A stretch of DNA of 64,000 nucleotides from Streptomyces hundungensis (GTDB taxonomy: Bacteria; Actinomycetota; Actinomycetes; Streptomycetales; Streptomycetaceae): NCBI RefSeq assembly GCF_003627815.1, contig NZ_CP032698.1, forward strand, positions 744,001 through 808,000. The letters are read 5' to 3'. The translations under genes were made by a program, and so were the position numbers. Of the stretch, positions 25,175 through 33,251 are shown one piece after another (the first letter of the stretch is position 1; every line of letters starts with the position of its first letter). The notes beneath the pieces are model-generated. The model had not been told where the DNA came from, did no database searches, and saw nothing but the letters and a program-made list of their open reading frames with translations.

Positions 25175-26017
25175 TCACGACGACGGGGGGCGACGCCCCC
25201 ACGAGGTGATCATTCCGGGAGACAGCGCGGCCAGCGACGGCGAGGCCAACTCGGCCAGCGCCTGGTCGAGTTCGCCCGGCTCCAGCAGAGGGCTCGCGTC
25301 CAGAGCGTCCCGCATTCCGCCCCAGGTGTTCTTCCAGAAGGCCGTGATGGGGGCGTCCACGGTCAGCGGTGGCACCACGATTTCCGCGCCGACCTCCTGC
25401 AATCCCAAGTCGCGCAACAGATAAGGGTAGTTGGTCACCCAGGTGATGTCCGTGCCGATCTGTTCGCGCAGGACTTCCCACATGGCCGCCATGGTCCGCT
25501 GATAGGCGCTGGGGGGAGACAGGGCCGTGGTCAGGTCGATGGCGTCACCGACCACCAGCCGGCCGCCGGGTGCCACCCAGTCCGCGAGGCGGCGCAGGAC
25601 GTCCGCGTGCTCGGGCAGGTGCATGAGGACGAAACGGCAGTGGACGAGGTCGAACCGGCCCGGCGCCAACGTCGTGTCCGTGACGTCAGCAGTCATCGTG
25701 CGCACTCGCCCGTCGGGGCGGGCCCGCACGAAACGGGGGTCACGGTCCAGAGCCAGGACCTCGTCGACCCCGGCCTCGTCGACCAGCCAACGGCTGATCG
25801 TCCCGGTACCGGCACCCACCTCCAGGCAACGCCACCCCGGGCCGACACCGAGAGAGGTCAGCCGTGCTCGGGTCACCGCGTCGTAAGCGAGGGCGCCGTA
25901 GTCGATGCGCTCGCCCTCCCCCTCGCCGTCGGGCGTGAACAGACCCGTCCCGTACCGCCCGCTGTCCTCGGCGGACTCCGGGTTGCCAACTCCTTGGGGA
26001 CCAATTGCTCCGTCCAC
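25175..26017 (-). CDS. Class I SAM-dependent methyltransferase
   Basis: A 280-residue protein with SAM motif I CLEVGAGTGTISRWL, acidic loop VLALDRDPRFV, FDLVHCRFVLMHLPEH and APGGRLVVGDAID, the standard small-molecule methyltransferase layout, followed by a C-terminal helical cap. GTG at 26017 has AAGGAG six bases upstream. Its stop touches the stop of the convergent AraC gene. The substrate is unknown. Confidence 0.85.
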   Translation of the reverse strand: MDGAIGPQGVGNPESAEDSGRYGTGLFTPDGEGEGERIDYGALAYDAVTRARLTSLGVGPGWRCLEVGAGTGTISRWLVDEAGVDEVLALDRDPRFVRARPDGRVRTMTADVTDTTLAPGRFDLVHCRFVLMHLPEHADVLRRLADWVAPGGRLVVGDAIDLTTALSPPSAYQRTMAAMWEVLREQIGTDITWVTNYPYLLRDLGLQEVGAEIVVPPLTVDAPITAFWKNTWGGMRDALDASPLLEPGELDQALAELASPSLAALSPGMITSWGRRPPSS

Positions 26018-26133
26018 GGCGATCTCCTTCCGGCGTGGCGGCCGTCCCGGGGGGCACAGGCTCACTTCCAGCTTCGCCCTCCGGGGCGCGCCCCGCATGT
26101 CCTGCGCACCCCACACGCCCCGGCGTGCCCTGC

Positions 26134-26173
26134 GTGTCCCGTACGACATTGGCGTGTCCCGTACGACATTGGC
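26134..26173. repeat. Perfect 20-base tandem duplication upstream of the methyltransferase gene
   Basis: CGTGTCCCGTACGACATTGG occurs twice head-to-tail at 26134-26153 and 26154-26173. Each copy contains the palindrome CGTACG. It sits just after the stop of the reductase gene and about 117 bases upstream of the methyltransferase start. Confidence 0.85.
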
Positions 26174-26185
26174 TCGGCTGCGGGC

Positions 26186-26782
26186 TCAGCGAGCGATCGA
26201 TACGGCGAAGGGCGTGAAGCCGCTGGAACGGATCACATGCGGTACGAACAGAACCGCGGCCTCCGTGGCCCGCGCGGTCTCGATCCCGCCGAGGTCCGTG
26301 ATCCAGTCCGGCTGCCAGCCGAGGTCTTCGAGAAGCCGGTGGACGGTTCGCTTCGCTTCCTCGTCCTGGCCGGACAGGAAGGCGGTGGGCGGTTGGGTCA
26401 GGGCAGCGGGTGCGGTCATCACCGTGTAGAGCATGGTGTTCAGCGTCTTGACCACGCGCGTGTCGGGGAGAGCCTGCTGGAGTTTCTCGCCGAGGCTCGA
26501 GCCGGGGTGGAGAAGGTCGGCGGGCAGGCCGTCCGGTCCGTCGCTGGTGGCGTTGGAGACGTCCACGAGGATCTTGCCCGCCAGTTCGTCCCGCAGGGCG
26601 ACGAGCCGTTCCAGTGAGCCCGCGCCCGGCGTCGCGTTGATGATGACCTGCGCGGCCCGGGCAGCGTCGGCGGCTGCGCCCGGGGAGCGATCCGCGACGG
26701 TCACCTGATGCCCGGCCAGGGTGAGGCCTGCGGAGAGTCCGCTCCCGACGCGGCCGTTTCCGAATACAGCGATGAGGGTCAT
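26186..26782 (-). CDS. NADPH-dependent F420-reductase-like NAD(P)-binding protein
   Basis: A 198-residue Rossmann protein: IAVFGNGRVGSGLSAGLTLA is the dinucleotide loop, followed by VTVADRSP, VIINATPGAGS and KTLNTMLYTVM, the pattern of the F420-dependent NADP oxidoreductase / NADP_oxidored_F420 family. It is cytoplasmic and the substrate is unknown. It is followed on the same strand, 72 bases upstream, by the inositol-phosphatase-like gene; both are divergent from a LysR regulator. Confidence 0.85.
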   Translation of the reverse strand: MTLIAVFGNGRVGSGLSAGLTLAGHQVTVADRSPGAAADAARAAQVIINATPGAGSLERLVALRDELAGKILVDVSNATSDGPDGLPADLLHPGSSLGEKLQQALPDTRVVKTLNTMLYTVMTAPAALTQPPTAFLSGQDEEAKRTVHRLLEDLGWQPDWITDLGGIETARATEAAVLFVPHVIRSSGFTPFAVSIAR

Positions 26783-26854
26783 ACCGATCTGGTCCTTCCG
26801 TTGCTACTGGGTACGAAGTCTTGTGCTGGGGCTCGACGTCCGGTCAGCCTCCGG

Positions 26855-27733
26855 TCAGCGCGAGAGCGTGGCGACGGCGTCGCTGTGCACGCCGGGGGCG
26901 GCGGCCAGCAGGCTTTCGCTGTCCGTCGTCCACGGGCGGCCCTCGGCGTCGGAGATCCGCCCGCCGGCCTCCACGACGAGCAGCGCACCGGGCAGCAAGT
27001 CGGCTCGGGCGCCCGCGAATTGCCAGAAGGCGTCGATCCGGCCGGCGGCAACGTTCAGCAGGTGCAGGGTGGCGGGCACCGAGGTACGCACCACGAGCGC
27101 GTCGAGGAGCATGGCCGTGATCGAGGAGCCGATGCGCCGCGTGACGGCTTCGGCTTCGTCCGGCCGGGCCTGGCTCGTGGCCACCAGGGCGAGACCGAGG
27201 TCCGTGGTCTCGGAGACGCGCAACGGCCGGCCGTCGACGTGAGCACCGCCGCCCGCGAGTGCGGTGTAGGTCTCGCCGGTCAACGGCAGGTGGACAGCGG
27301 TGAGAACCGGCTGGTTCTCGCGTACGAGGGTGGCGGTGACGGCCCACTCCGGCAGACCGTGCAAGTGGTTCACATTGCCCTCGGCCGGATCGACGACCCA
27401 CCACTCACCGGCAGGCAGGGCCCCGCCCTCCAGCTCCTCCTCCACCCAACCGGCTCCGGGGCGAAGGTTGTTGAGGCGCGGACGCAGGACATCGAGGGCC
27501 GCTTCGTCGTTGGCGGCCAGCGCGTTCATCAGTTCCTCGCGGGTCCGGTGACGCACCACATCGCCGAACCGCTCGCGCAGTACCGAACCGGCCGCCTCCA
27601 CGGCCGCCACGGTTCCCGCCAGCAGTTCGGCATCGGACGCCGCAGCAGCAGTTGCGGCACCAGCGGCGCTCGCGGCATTTGCGGAACCTGCGGTGTAGCC
27701 GGTGTAGCCGGTGCTCCGGATCAACTCGGACAT
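26855..27733 (-). CDS. Inositol-monophosphatase-family protein with altered metal-site motif
   Basis: A 292-residue protein. WWVVDPAEGNVNHLHGLPEW aligns with the IMPase signature W(I/V)VDPIDGTxNFxHG, but DPIDGT is DPAEGN (residues 115-120). GWVEEE supplies the upstream acidic pair (E98/E99) and GALLVVEAGGRISD the C-terminal motif, where the normal WD is AD. The first 35 residues are a Tyr-Gly-Thr repeat and alanine-rich leader. The substitutions suggest a diverged phosphatase. Probably co-regulated with the reductase by the divergent LysR protein. Confidence 0.82.
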   Translation of the reverse strand: MSELIRSTGYTGYTAGSANAASAAGAATAAAASDAELLAGTVAAVEAAGSVLRERFGDVVRHRTREELMNALAANDEAALDVLRPRLNNLRPGAGWVEEELEGGALPAGEWWVVDPAEGNVNHLHGLPEWAVTATLVRENQPVLTAVHLPLTGETYTALAGGGAHVDGRPLRVSETTDLGLALVATSQARPDEAEAVTRRIGSSITAMLLDALVVRTSVPATLHLLNVAAGRIDAFWQFAGARADLLPGALLVVEAGGRISDAEGRPWTTDSESLLAAAPGVHSDAVATLSR

Positions 27734-27832
27734 GGCAGTTCTCCCATCTCAGCAGGGGCGGTGAAGGCGAGGACGAGAGGTTGGTTCCTCGCCCCGCATC
27801 TCGAAGGTATGGGCACGGCCACTTAACCTCAA

Positions 27833-27847
27833 GTGCATGTAAAGCAC
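27833..27847. promoter_or_regulatory. LysR-type T-N11-A box between lysR and the IMPase-like operon
   Basis: GTGCATGTAAAGCAC has GTGC/GCAC arms and fits T-N11-A, eight bases before the LysR start codon. LysR regulators bind such boxes between themselves and a divergent target operon. Confidence 0.6.
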
Positions 27848-27854
27848 GCGTAGA

Positions 27855-28766
27855 ATGACTCCCATGCAACTGGATCTGAACCTTCTCGCCGCCCTGGACG
27901 CGCTCCTCGACGAAGGCAGCGTGGCCGGCGCGGCCGACCGCCTGCACGTGACGGCCCCAGCGATGAGCCGGAGCCTCGGCCGGATCCGGAAGACGACAGG
28001 CGACCAGATCCTGGTGCGCACCGGACGCACCATGACCCCGACCCCTTACGCCATCGCCATTCGCGGTCAAGTCCACGAACTGCTCCAGCAGGTTCGGGGC
28101 GTACTGGCGCCGAGCCGCGAGCTCGATCTCACGACGCTGGAGCGGACGTTCACCCTGCGCTGGCACGATTCCCTCGTCGCGCTCGGCGGCCCCTCACTCC
28201 TCGCGGAGGTACGTCAGCAGGCTCCGGGCGTACGGCTGCGTTTCATCGCCGAATCCAGCGTGGACACACCGGAGTTGAGGCGCGGCGAAGTCGATCTCGA
28301 AGCCAATGCGAGCCGCCCGACCCAGTCCGACGTCCGGGGTGAGCTCCTCGCCCGGACCGGGCACGTCGTCGTAGTACGGCAGGACCATCCGCTCGCCCGC
28401 GCCGAGGGCGTCACCCTCGCCCAGTACACCGAGGCCGAGCACATCACCATTTCCCGGCGCGGACGGTTCGAGAGCGCGCTCGACGGCGCGCTGGCGCAGC
28501 TCGGACACACGCGGCACGTGGTGGCGTCCGCGCCGACCGAGGCGGCGGGCCTGGCGTTCGTGCGCGCGTCCGACCTCTTGGTCACGGCCCCCGAGTCGAC
28601 GACGCGCTCGGCGGCCGCGGACCTCGGCCTGACGCTCCTCCCCCTGCCCTTCGAACTCCCGTCGGCCCCGGTGTACTTGTCCTGGCACCAGCGCTACGAC
28701 ACCGACCCAGCACACGCGTGGCTACGCGAACTGGCGCGGACGGCACTCGCCGAGTCGGCGTGCTGA
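27855..28766 (+). CDS. LysR-family transcriptional regulator
   Basis: A 303-residue protein with the N-terminal helix-turn-helix (LNLLAALDALLDEGSVAGAA, DRLHVTAPAMSRSLGRIRKT) and a type 2 periplasmic-binding-protein effector domain. A second ATG three codons in (MQLDLNLL) is equally plausible; neither has a ribosome site, so translation may be leaderless. It is divergent from the IMPase-like and F420-reductase-like genes. Confidence 0.93.
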   Translation: MTPMQLDLNLLAALDALLDEGSVAGAADRLHVTAPAMSRSLGRIRKTTGDQILVRTGRTMTPTPYAIAIRGQVHELLQQVRGVLAPSRELDLTTLERTFTLRWHDSLVALGGPSLLAEVRQQAPGVRLRFIAESSVDTPELRRGEVDLEANASRPTQSDVRGELLARTGHVVVVRQDHPLARAEGVTLAQYTEAEHITISRRGRFESALDGALAQLGHTRHVVASAPTEAAGLAFVRASDLLVTAPESTTRSAAADLGLTLLPLPFELPSAPVYLSWHQRYDTDPAHAWLRELARTALAESAC

Positions 28767-28937
28767 CCACGGACTACACGAGAGCGTGCCGCCAGGACCG
28801 AGCGCGGCTAGGCGGGCCGCGCGGCGGGTATCGGTAACCACCAGGCGAGCCAAACCAGTCGCGCCGCCCACCACCCCCACTCAGACCACGCAGCACCCGC
28901 CCCCACACCGCACACCGCACACCGCGAGGAGACCCGG

Positions 28938-29657
28938 ATGACCATGTCCGACCGATACCGCACCGCTTGGGACGGCTTCTGGGAGCAGAGTTCGGGCCAA
29001 ACGGGCGAACCCTTCTGGGACGCGGACCCGGCCGTGACCGCGCAGCGCGACCTCGACCATCTCACCCCGTACGCCGACCCCGCCCTCCCCATCGCCGACC
29101 TCGGGTGCGGCAACGGCACCCAGACCCGGTTCCTCGCCACCCGCTTCGCCCGTGCCGTCGGGGTCGATCTCTCCGCCGCCGCGGTCGCCCACGCCCACCG
29201 CGCCGACCCGACCGGAACAGCCACGTACGAACAGCTCAACCTCGCCGACCCGACCCAGGCCGACGCCCTGCACGAGCGACTCGGCGACACCAACGCCTAC
29301 ATGCGGGCCGTCCTGCACCAGAGCGACCCCGAGGACCGCCCGGCGGTTGCGGCCTCGGTCGCCCGGCTCGTCGGCACGCACGGCCGCGCCCTCGTCCTTG
29401 AACCGACCGGGGAGGCCAAGGAAGTCATCGCCGCCATCGCCGCTCAGCCCGGTGGCCCCTCCCTGAAACTGCGGCGCGTCAAGGAACACGACCTGCGTCC
29501 CGGCGAGGTCGCGGAGGGCGAAGTAGCTGCCCTGCTGTGCGCGGCGGGCCTCACCGTCCTCGCCGAGGGCGCGACCGCCCTCACCATGAGCGAGACCCGC
29601 CCGGACGGCACCCCGGTGCAACTCCCAGCCCGCTGGTTCGTCGCCGGCCGCCCCTGA
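28938..29657 (+). CDS. Class I SAM-dependent methyltransferase
   Basis: A 239-residue protein: aromatic N-terminus WDGFWEQSSGQTGEPFWDAD, SAM motif IADLGCGNGTQTRFLATR, AVGVDLSAAAV and GRALVLEPTGEAKEV. GAGGAG lies upstream of the ATG. The D-G-F-W...FWD start recalls thiopurine/tellurite-type small methyltransferases, but no substrate is assigned. Nearby genes give no pathway context. Confidence 0.82.
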   Translation: MTMSDRYRTAWDGFWEQSSGQTGEPFWDADPAVTAQRDLDHLTPYADPALPIADLGCGNGTQTRFLATRFARAVGVDLSAAAVAHAHRADPTGTATYEQLNLADPTQADALHERLGDTNAYMRAVLHQSDPEDRPAVAASVARLVGTHGRALVLEPTGEAKEVIAAIAAQPGGPSLKLRRVKEHDLRPGEVAEGEVAALLCAAGLTVLAEGATALTMSETRPDGTPVQLPARWFVAGRP

Positions 29658-29696
29658 CTGGATCCTGGGCCGCTGCCCGGCGCGGGCCGAACAGGC

Positions 29697-29760
29697 CCCG
29701 TCCGGCTCCCGTCCGGCTCCCGTCCGCATTTCGTCCGGGCCCCGTCCGGATTTCATCCGG
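29697..29760. repeat. CGTCCGG short tandem repeat
   Basis: Six CGTCCGG/CATCCGG-type units at 10-13 base spacing (CCCGTCCGGCTC and variants). The spacer 29658-29966 shows nothing else and no gene. Confidence 0.65.
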
Positions 29761-29966
29761 TGCCGAACGTCCGCCGCGCAGGCCCGAACAACGGGCAGGC
29801 ATCGGCGGGGCCGGCCAAAGGCGGCGCGCACCACGGCACGGGTGTGGTGCGGGCCGCCGACTCGCATGAGTGCCGAGCGCCGTGGTCCGCGCCGCCGTGA
29901 CCCAGGGGGCGCCAACGGCATCGGGCCCACGTAGGGCGAGACAGAGCGCTGCACTAGAGTCCGTCC

Positions 29967-30530
29967 ATGGCTACCTCAGTCGCGGCCCCCTTTGGCACCT
30001 TCGACGTTGCCCACGTCGCGCTCGATGTCCTCGACGACCTGGCCTCGCCTGTGGCGGGGGCTCTCACGGACTGGGGCGCCCAAGAGGCGGCCCGGGCAGT
30101 CCTTTACGTCGACACCGATCCTGCCAAGGCCGACACCGCGGTCTTCGCCGAGGCGTACGCCGTCCCGCTCGACGCCTCCGCGAACTGCGTCGTGGTGGCC
30201 GCCAAGCACGGTGGAGACACCACGCTCGCCGCCTGCCTCGTGCTCGCCGGCGCCCGGGTCGACGTGAACAACTCCGTCCGCAAGCACCTCGGTTCGCGCA
30301 AGGCATCGTTCGCGCCGATGGAGGTCGCCGTCACCGAGAGCAGAATGGAGTACGGCGGCATCACCCCCATCGGTTTGCCGTCCTCTTGGCCGCTGCTCAT
30401 CGACGCGGCGGTGGTGGACACCCCGTTCGTCCTGATCGGCAGCGGCCGGCGCCGCGGCAAACTGATCGTCCCCGGCTGGGCCTTGGCCCAACTCCCCGGC
30501 GTTGAAGTCCTCCAAGGCTTGGCCCTCTGA
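29967..30530 (+). CDS. YbaK/EbsC-family aminoacyl-tRNA deacylase-like protein
   Basis: A 187-residue protein with the family core ANCVVVAAKHGGDTTLAACL, VRKHLGSRKASFAPMEVAV and MEYGGITPIGLPSSWPLLID, then VLIGSGRRRGKLIVPG. YbaK proteins remove wrongly attached amino acids from tRNA in trans. The lysine in AAKHGG and the GGITP loop that shape the active site are present. Length and order match the family. Confidence 0.9.
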   Translation: MATSVAAPFGTFDVAHVALDVLDDLASPVAGALTDWGAQEAARAVLYVDTDPAKADTAVFAEAYAVPLDASANCVVVAAKHGGDTTLAACLVLAGARVDVNNSVRKHLGSRKASFAPMEVAVTESRMEYGGITPIGLPSSWPLLIDAAVVDTPFVLIGSGRRRGKLIVPGWALAQLPGVEVLQGLAL

Positions 30531-30595
30531 CTCCTGGGCAACCCCGACAGTTGCACGGGCATCCTCGTCGTCCTGCCGGTCGCTCTGGGGATCCT

Positions 30596-30650
30596 GCTGT
30601 TGTCCGTCCGCTGTTTCGTCCTCTGTTCGTCCGCTGCTCGTCCGCGCGAC
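30596..30650. repeat. Degenerate GTCCGCTG tandem repeats
   Basis: CTGTTGTCCGTCCGCTGTTT and CTGTTCGTCCGCTGCTCGTC show repeated CTGTT/CGTCCGCTG units at 13-16 base spacing, ahead of the lipoprotein gene. Confidence 0.5.
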
Positions 30651-30712
30651 GGCTCAGCCTTCCGGACGCCGGACCGGCCCCTGAGGCAAACGGTCCGTCA
30701 CAAAACGGCAAC

Positions 30713-30769
30713 TCCCCCACGCCGCAACGAGATCAAGGGATGTCATTGCTCCCTCATCTCGTTGGGGGA
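30713..30769 (+). promoter_or_regulatory. Long stem-loop that includes the ribosome-binding site of the lipoprotein gene
   Basis: Three nested perfect stems: TCCCC (30713-30717) with GGGGA (30765-30769), CAACGAGAT (30725-30733) with ATCTCGTTG (30756-30764), and AGGGA (30736-30740) with TCCCT (30750-30754), closing a nine-base loop. The strand pairing in the outer stem is the GGGGGA ribosome site, four bases before the ATG. In RNA this would mask translation initiation. A role as a translational switch is inferred; an upstream terminator is the alternative. Confidence 0.6.
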
Positions 30770-30772
30770 CCC

Positions 30773-31312
30773 ATGAATCTCACCCGAACCGCCACTGTCG
30801 CACTCACCGCCGCCACCGTGCTGCTCCTCCCGGGCTGCTCCAACACTCCGCCAACCGCGGACGGCCGGCCCGCCACCGCAGTCAGCCCCCGCCCCGCGCC
30901 CGCAACCCCTGCCGCGCGCACGACTGACGCAACCAGCGCCTTCAAGTCCCTTGCCGCCGGCGTGAAGACCGCCACGTTCGGCACGACCGTCACCGCCGAA
31001 AACGACGGTAATCACCTGCTCGGCAGGCCCGGCCAGTACACATCGAAGATCACCTTCACTGACAGCCGCATCAAGGCCGCTGACACCCAGGGTCTCAAAG
31101 CCGGTGATGTCGGATACGGCGGCAGCATCGAAGTCTTCACGGACAACAACGATGCCGAGACGCGCGCCAAGTACATCCAGACCGTCACCCGAGGCATCCC
31201 CGCCCTGGGGGAATACGACTACGTCCACGGGACCAGCGTCATCCGCGTCTCCCGCCTTCTCACCCCCGCCCAGGCCAAGGAGTACGAGACCGCTGGCGCC
31301 AAGCTCGACTAG
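30773..31312 (+). CDS. Secreted lipoprotein, hypothetical
   Basis: A 179-residue protein with a lipoprotein signal: MNLTRTATVALTAATVLLLP then the lipobox LPGC (Cys22). After a Pro/Ala/Thr-rich spacer (residues 24-52) comes a folded domain: SLAAGVKTATFGTTVTAEND, KITFTDSRIK, GGSIEVFTDNNDAETRAKYI and GEYDYVHGTSVIRVSRLLTP. The domain is not recognised. It would be membrane-anchored on the outer face. The start lies directly behind a strong RNA stem-loop. Confidence 0.82.
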   Translation: MNLTRTATVALTAATVLLLPGCSNTPPTADGRPATAVSPRPAPATPAARTTDATSAFKSLAAGVKTATFGTTVTAENDGNHLLGRPGQYTSKITFTDSRIKAADTQGLKAGDVGYGGSIEVFTDNNDAETRAKYIQTVTRGIPALGEYDYVHGTSVIRVSRLLTPAQAKEYETAGAKLD

Positions 31313-31367
31313 GCCCCCGAGGACGGCCGTCGCTGAGGCACCCTGCCGTAGCGACGCCACGAGCGCG

Positions 31368-32363
31368 TCAGTGACGGCGGGGAGTCTGAAGGGCTGCCGT
31401 CGCGCCGGTCACCAGGTCGAGGCCGAGTGGGGTGCACGAGTGCCAGGCGGTCTTTCCCTCCCGGTGGGTGAAGATCAGCCGGGCCGCCCGTAGGGCCTTG
31501 GTGTGTTCCGAGGCGGAGGACTTGCTGATGCCCAGCTCCCGGGCCACCTCACTCGTGGTGCACTGCCGTACCAGCAAGTGCACGATGGCTGCGCGGGTCC
31601 GCCCCAGCAAGCCGGTGAGAGCCCCGTACGCATCGATGTCGGCAGGCGAGCCGAGCAGAGGCAGAGGGGTGGTCGCCGCGTAGAACAGGATGCTGGGTCC
31701 GTCGTCGTGGACAGCCAGCAGCGGGCGACCCTGCCAGAGGACGGACGGGAGCAGGATGATGCCGTGCCCGACCAGGTGGGCCTGCGTCTGCGTCGGACAG
31801 TCGTAGATCAGCGTGGTGCCTTCGCACCGGCCGCCCGGCCCCAGGCATGCGAGTGTGGCCCGGATGCCGTGTTCCGCCAACATCCTTGTCCGCCAAGCCC
31901 GTTCGGCATGGAACGCGGACTGGACGAGGGGCCACTGGTCGGCCAGGACCGCCGCATAGGCCTGTCGCATCGCGCCTGCCAGCGCCCGCCACGGCTCCCG
32001 TTCGCCATCGGCCAGTCTGCGTATCCACGGGGTCAGGGGACGTCTGTCCGGACAGAGGCGCCCCAGTTCTGATCTCACGCGTGTCGCCGGTGTAGAGAGG
32101 ACGGTCTCCAGGCCGTCCTCGAATCCGTGGCTGAGCGGGTCGAGGAACATGGGCCCCAGGCCGGTCGGAGGCACCAGAGACGTCAGTACGCTCGCCCCGG
32201 CCGGAAGCGCCCTGCGCGTCCGTCGCTGCCATCCACTCAACACAGGTGGTACAGAAGGTCGTTGGAGCAGGGCCGTCACCGTCATCAGCTCCAGCAGCGG
32301 AGCAGGCTCCGGCGCGAAGGACACCCGCAAGAGGTCCTCCGCGGTGAAATGAAGGCGCAGCAC
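31368..32363 (-). CDS. ArsR-like winged-helix regulator with large N-terminal domain
   Basis: A 331-residue protein beginning VLRLHFTAEDLLRVSFAPEP, the start typical of a Streptomyces group of helix-turn-helix proteins. The C-terminal 75 residues carry the winged helix (GRTRAAIVHLLVRQCTTSEV, ARELGISKSSASEHTKALRA, REGKTAWHSCTPLG). The middle region has no recognised ligand motif. GTG start at 32363 with GGGGGA upstream. Its target is unknown; the convergent neighbour is the lipoprotein. Confidence 0.85.
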   Translation of the reverse strand: MLRLHFTAEDLLRVSFAPEPAPLLELMTVTALLQRPSVPPVLSGWQRRTRRALPAGASVLTSLVPPTGLGPMFLDPLSHGFEDGLETVLSTPATRVRSELGRLCPDRRPLTPWIRRLADGEREPWRALAGAMRQAYAAVLADQWPLVQSAFHAERAWRTRMLAEHGIRATLACLGPGGRCEGTTLIYDCPTQTQAHLVGHGIILLPSVLWQGRPLLAVHDDGPSILFYAATTPLPLLGSPADIDAYGALTGLLGRTRAAIVHLLVRQCTTSEVARELGISKSSASEHTKALRAARLIFTHREGKTAWHSCTPLGLDLVTGATAALQTPRRH

Positions 32364-32624
32364 GCCATCCCCCGATCCTGTCCCGTCGACAGCCTGCTCG
32401 GCCACCCGGTTCCGGCTTCGCGTGGTCGACCACCGCTCCCCCACGGTTCGGTCAGGGCCGAATCGTTCGCGATCGCCGACCGAGCCGTTCGAGTATGAGT
32501 CGCACGGCCGACCGCACGAAAGGTTCGTCTCGGCCTGATAGAGCGTCAGAGACCCATCTGGACAACACAGTTGCGGCCTCCGACACCGACAACATGAATG
32601 CATCGATGAGAGAGGAATGCGCCC

Positions 32625-32998
32625 ATGCCGTTCAGGAACAGCCTTCTCATGAGCCTGGCCGCCACGGGGCTGGCGGTGGGCGGTCTTCTGGCATCGCCGA
32701 GCGCCGCGACCGCCCAGCCGCAGTCGACACAGGCCCCCTCGGACTGCCCCAAGGGCTACTTCTGCGGGTACAAGGATCCCAACTACAAGCACCTCGCGTT
32801 CCGCTTCAAGGACTGCTACATGCAGAAAATCCGGATGGCCTGAACAGCGGTGGCTCGTGGTTCAACAACCAGACCGACGGCACCCAGACCGGCATGTACG
32901 GCAAACACAAGGAACTGGTGTACATCACCCCCGGCGCCCCCTACGGCGACCCGCACGGCGACTGGGCGCCCGTCTGGTACGTGTGGAACTACTGCTGA
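32625..32998 (+). pseudogene. Peptidase inhibitor family I36 protein, frameshifted
   Basis: The ATG at 32625 (AGAGGAA upstream) encodes a signal peptide (MPFRNSLLMSLAATGLAVGG, cleavage near ATAQP) and the I36 start DCPKGYFCGYKDPNYKHLAF. The frame ends at 32843, but the -1 frame continues NPDGLNSGGSWFNNQTDGT and YVWNYC to 32998, completing a normal I36 fold. The shift lies at CAGAAAATCC (near 32823): one more A restores a single 125-codon gene. I36 proteins inhibit secreted metallo- or serine proteases. Whether the defect is real or a read error is open. Confidence 0.8.
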
Positions 32999-33168
32999 CG
33001 GCTGACCGCACAGAGGGGTTCCCGCCGACCCGGATCGAGGGCCGGTCGGCGGGAGCCGCTGGGCCCGCGAGGCGGGGGGGAGCCGCAGAGTTCGCGCAAT
33101 GACGCCGCCCAGCACCGGATGGCGCCAACTATGTGTCGCGGGGCCCGCGGTGTAGCAGAGCCGAGAAG

Positions 33169-33204
33169 GGCCGGGACCCACCCTTGGATGGACGGGTCCC
33201 GGCC
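33169..33204. terminator. Strong hairpin, likely terminator between the I36 gene and the convergent hydrolase gene
   Basis: GGCCGGGACCC (33169-33179) and GGGTCCCGGCC (33194-33204) form a perfect 11-bp stem with a 14-base loop, between two convergent genes and thus usable from both sides. Confidence 0.75.
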
Positions 33205-33251
33205 AGGACAGCTACCGCCGGATCACGGCCCGACGGCCCCGACGACCGGCG

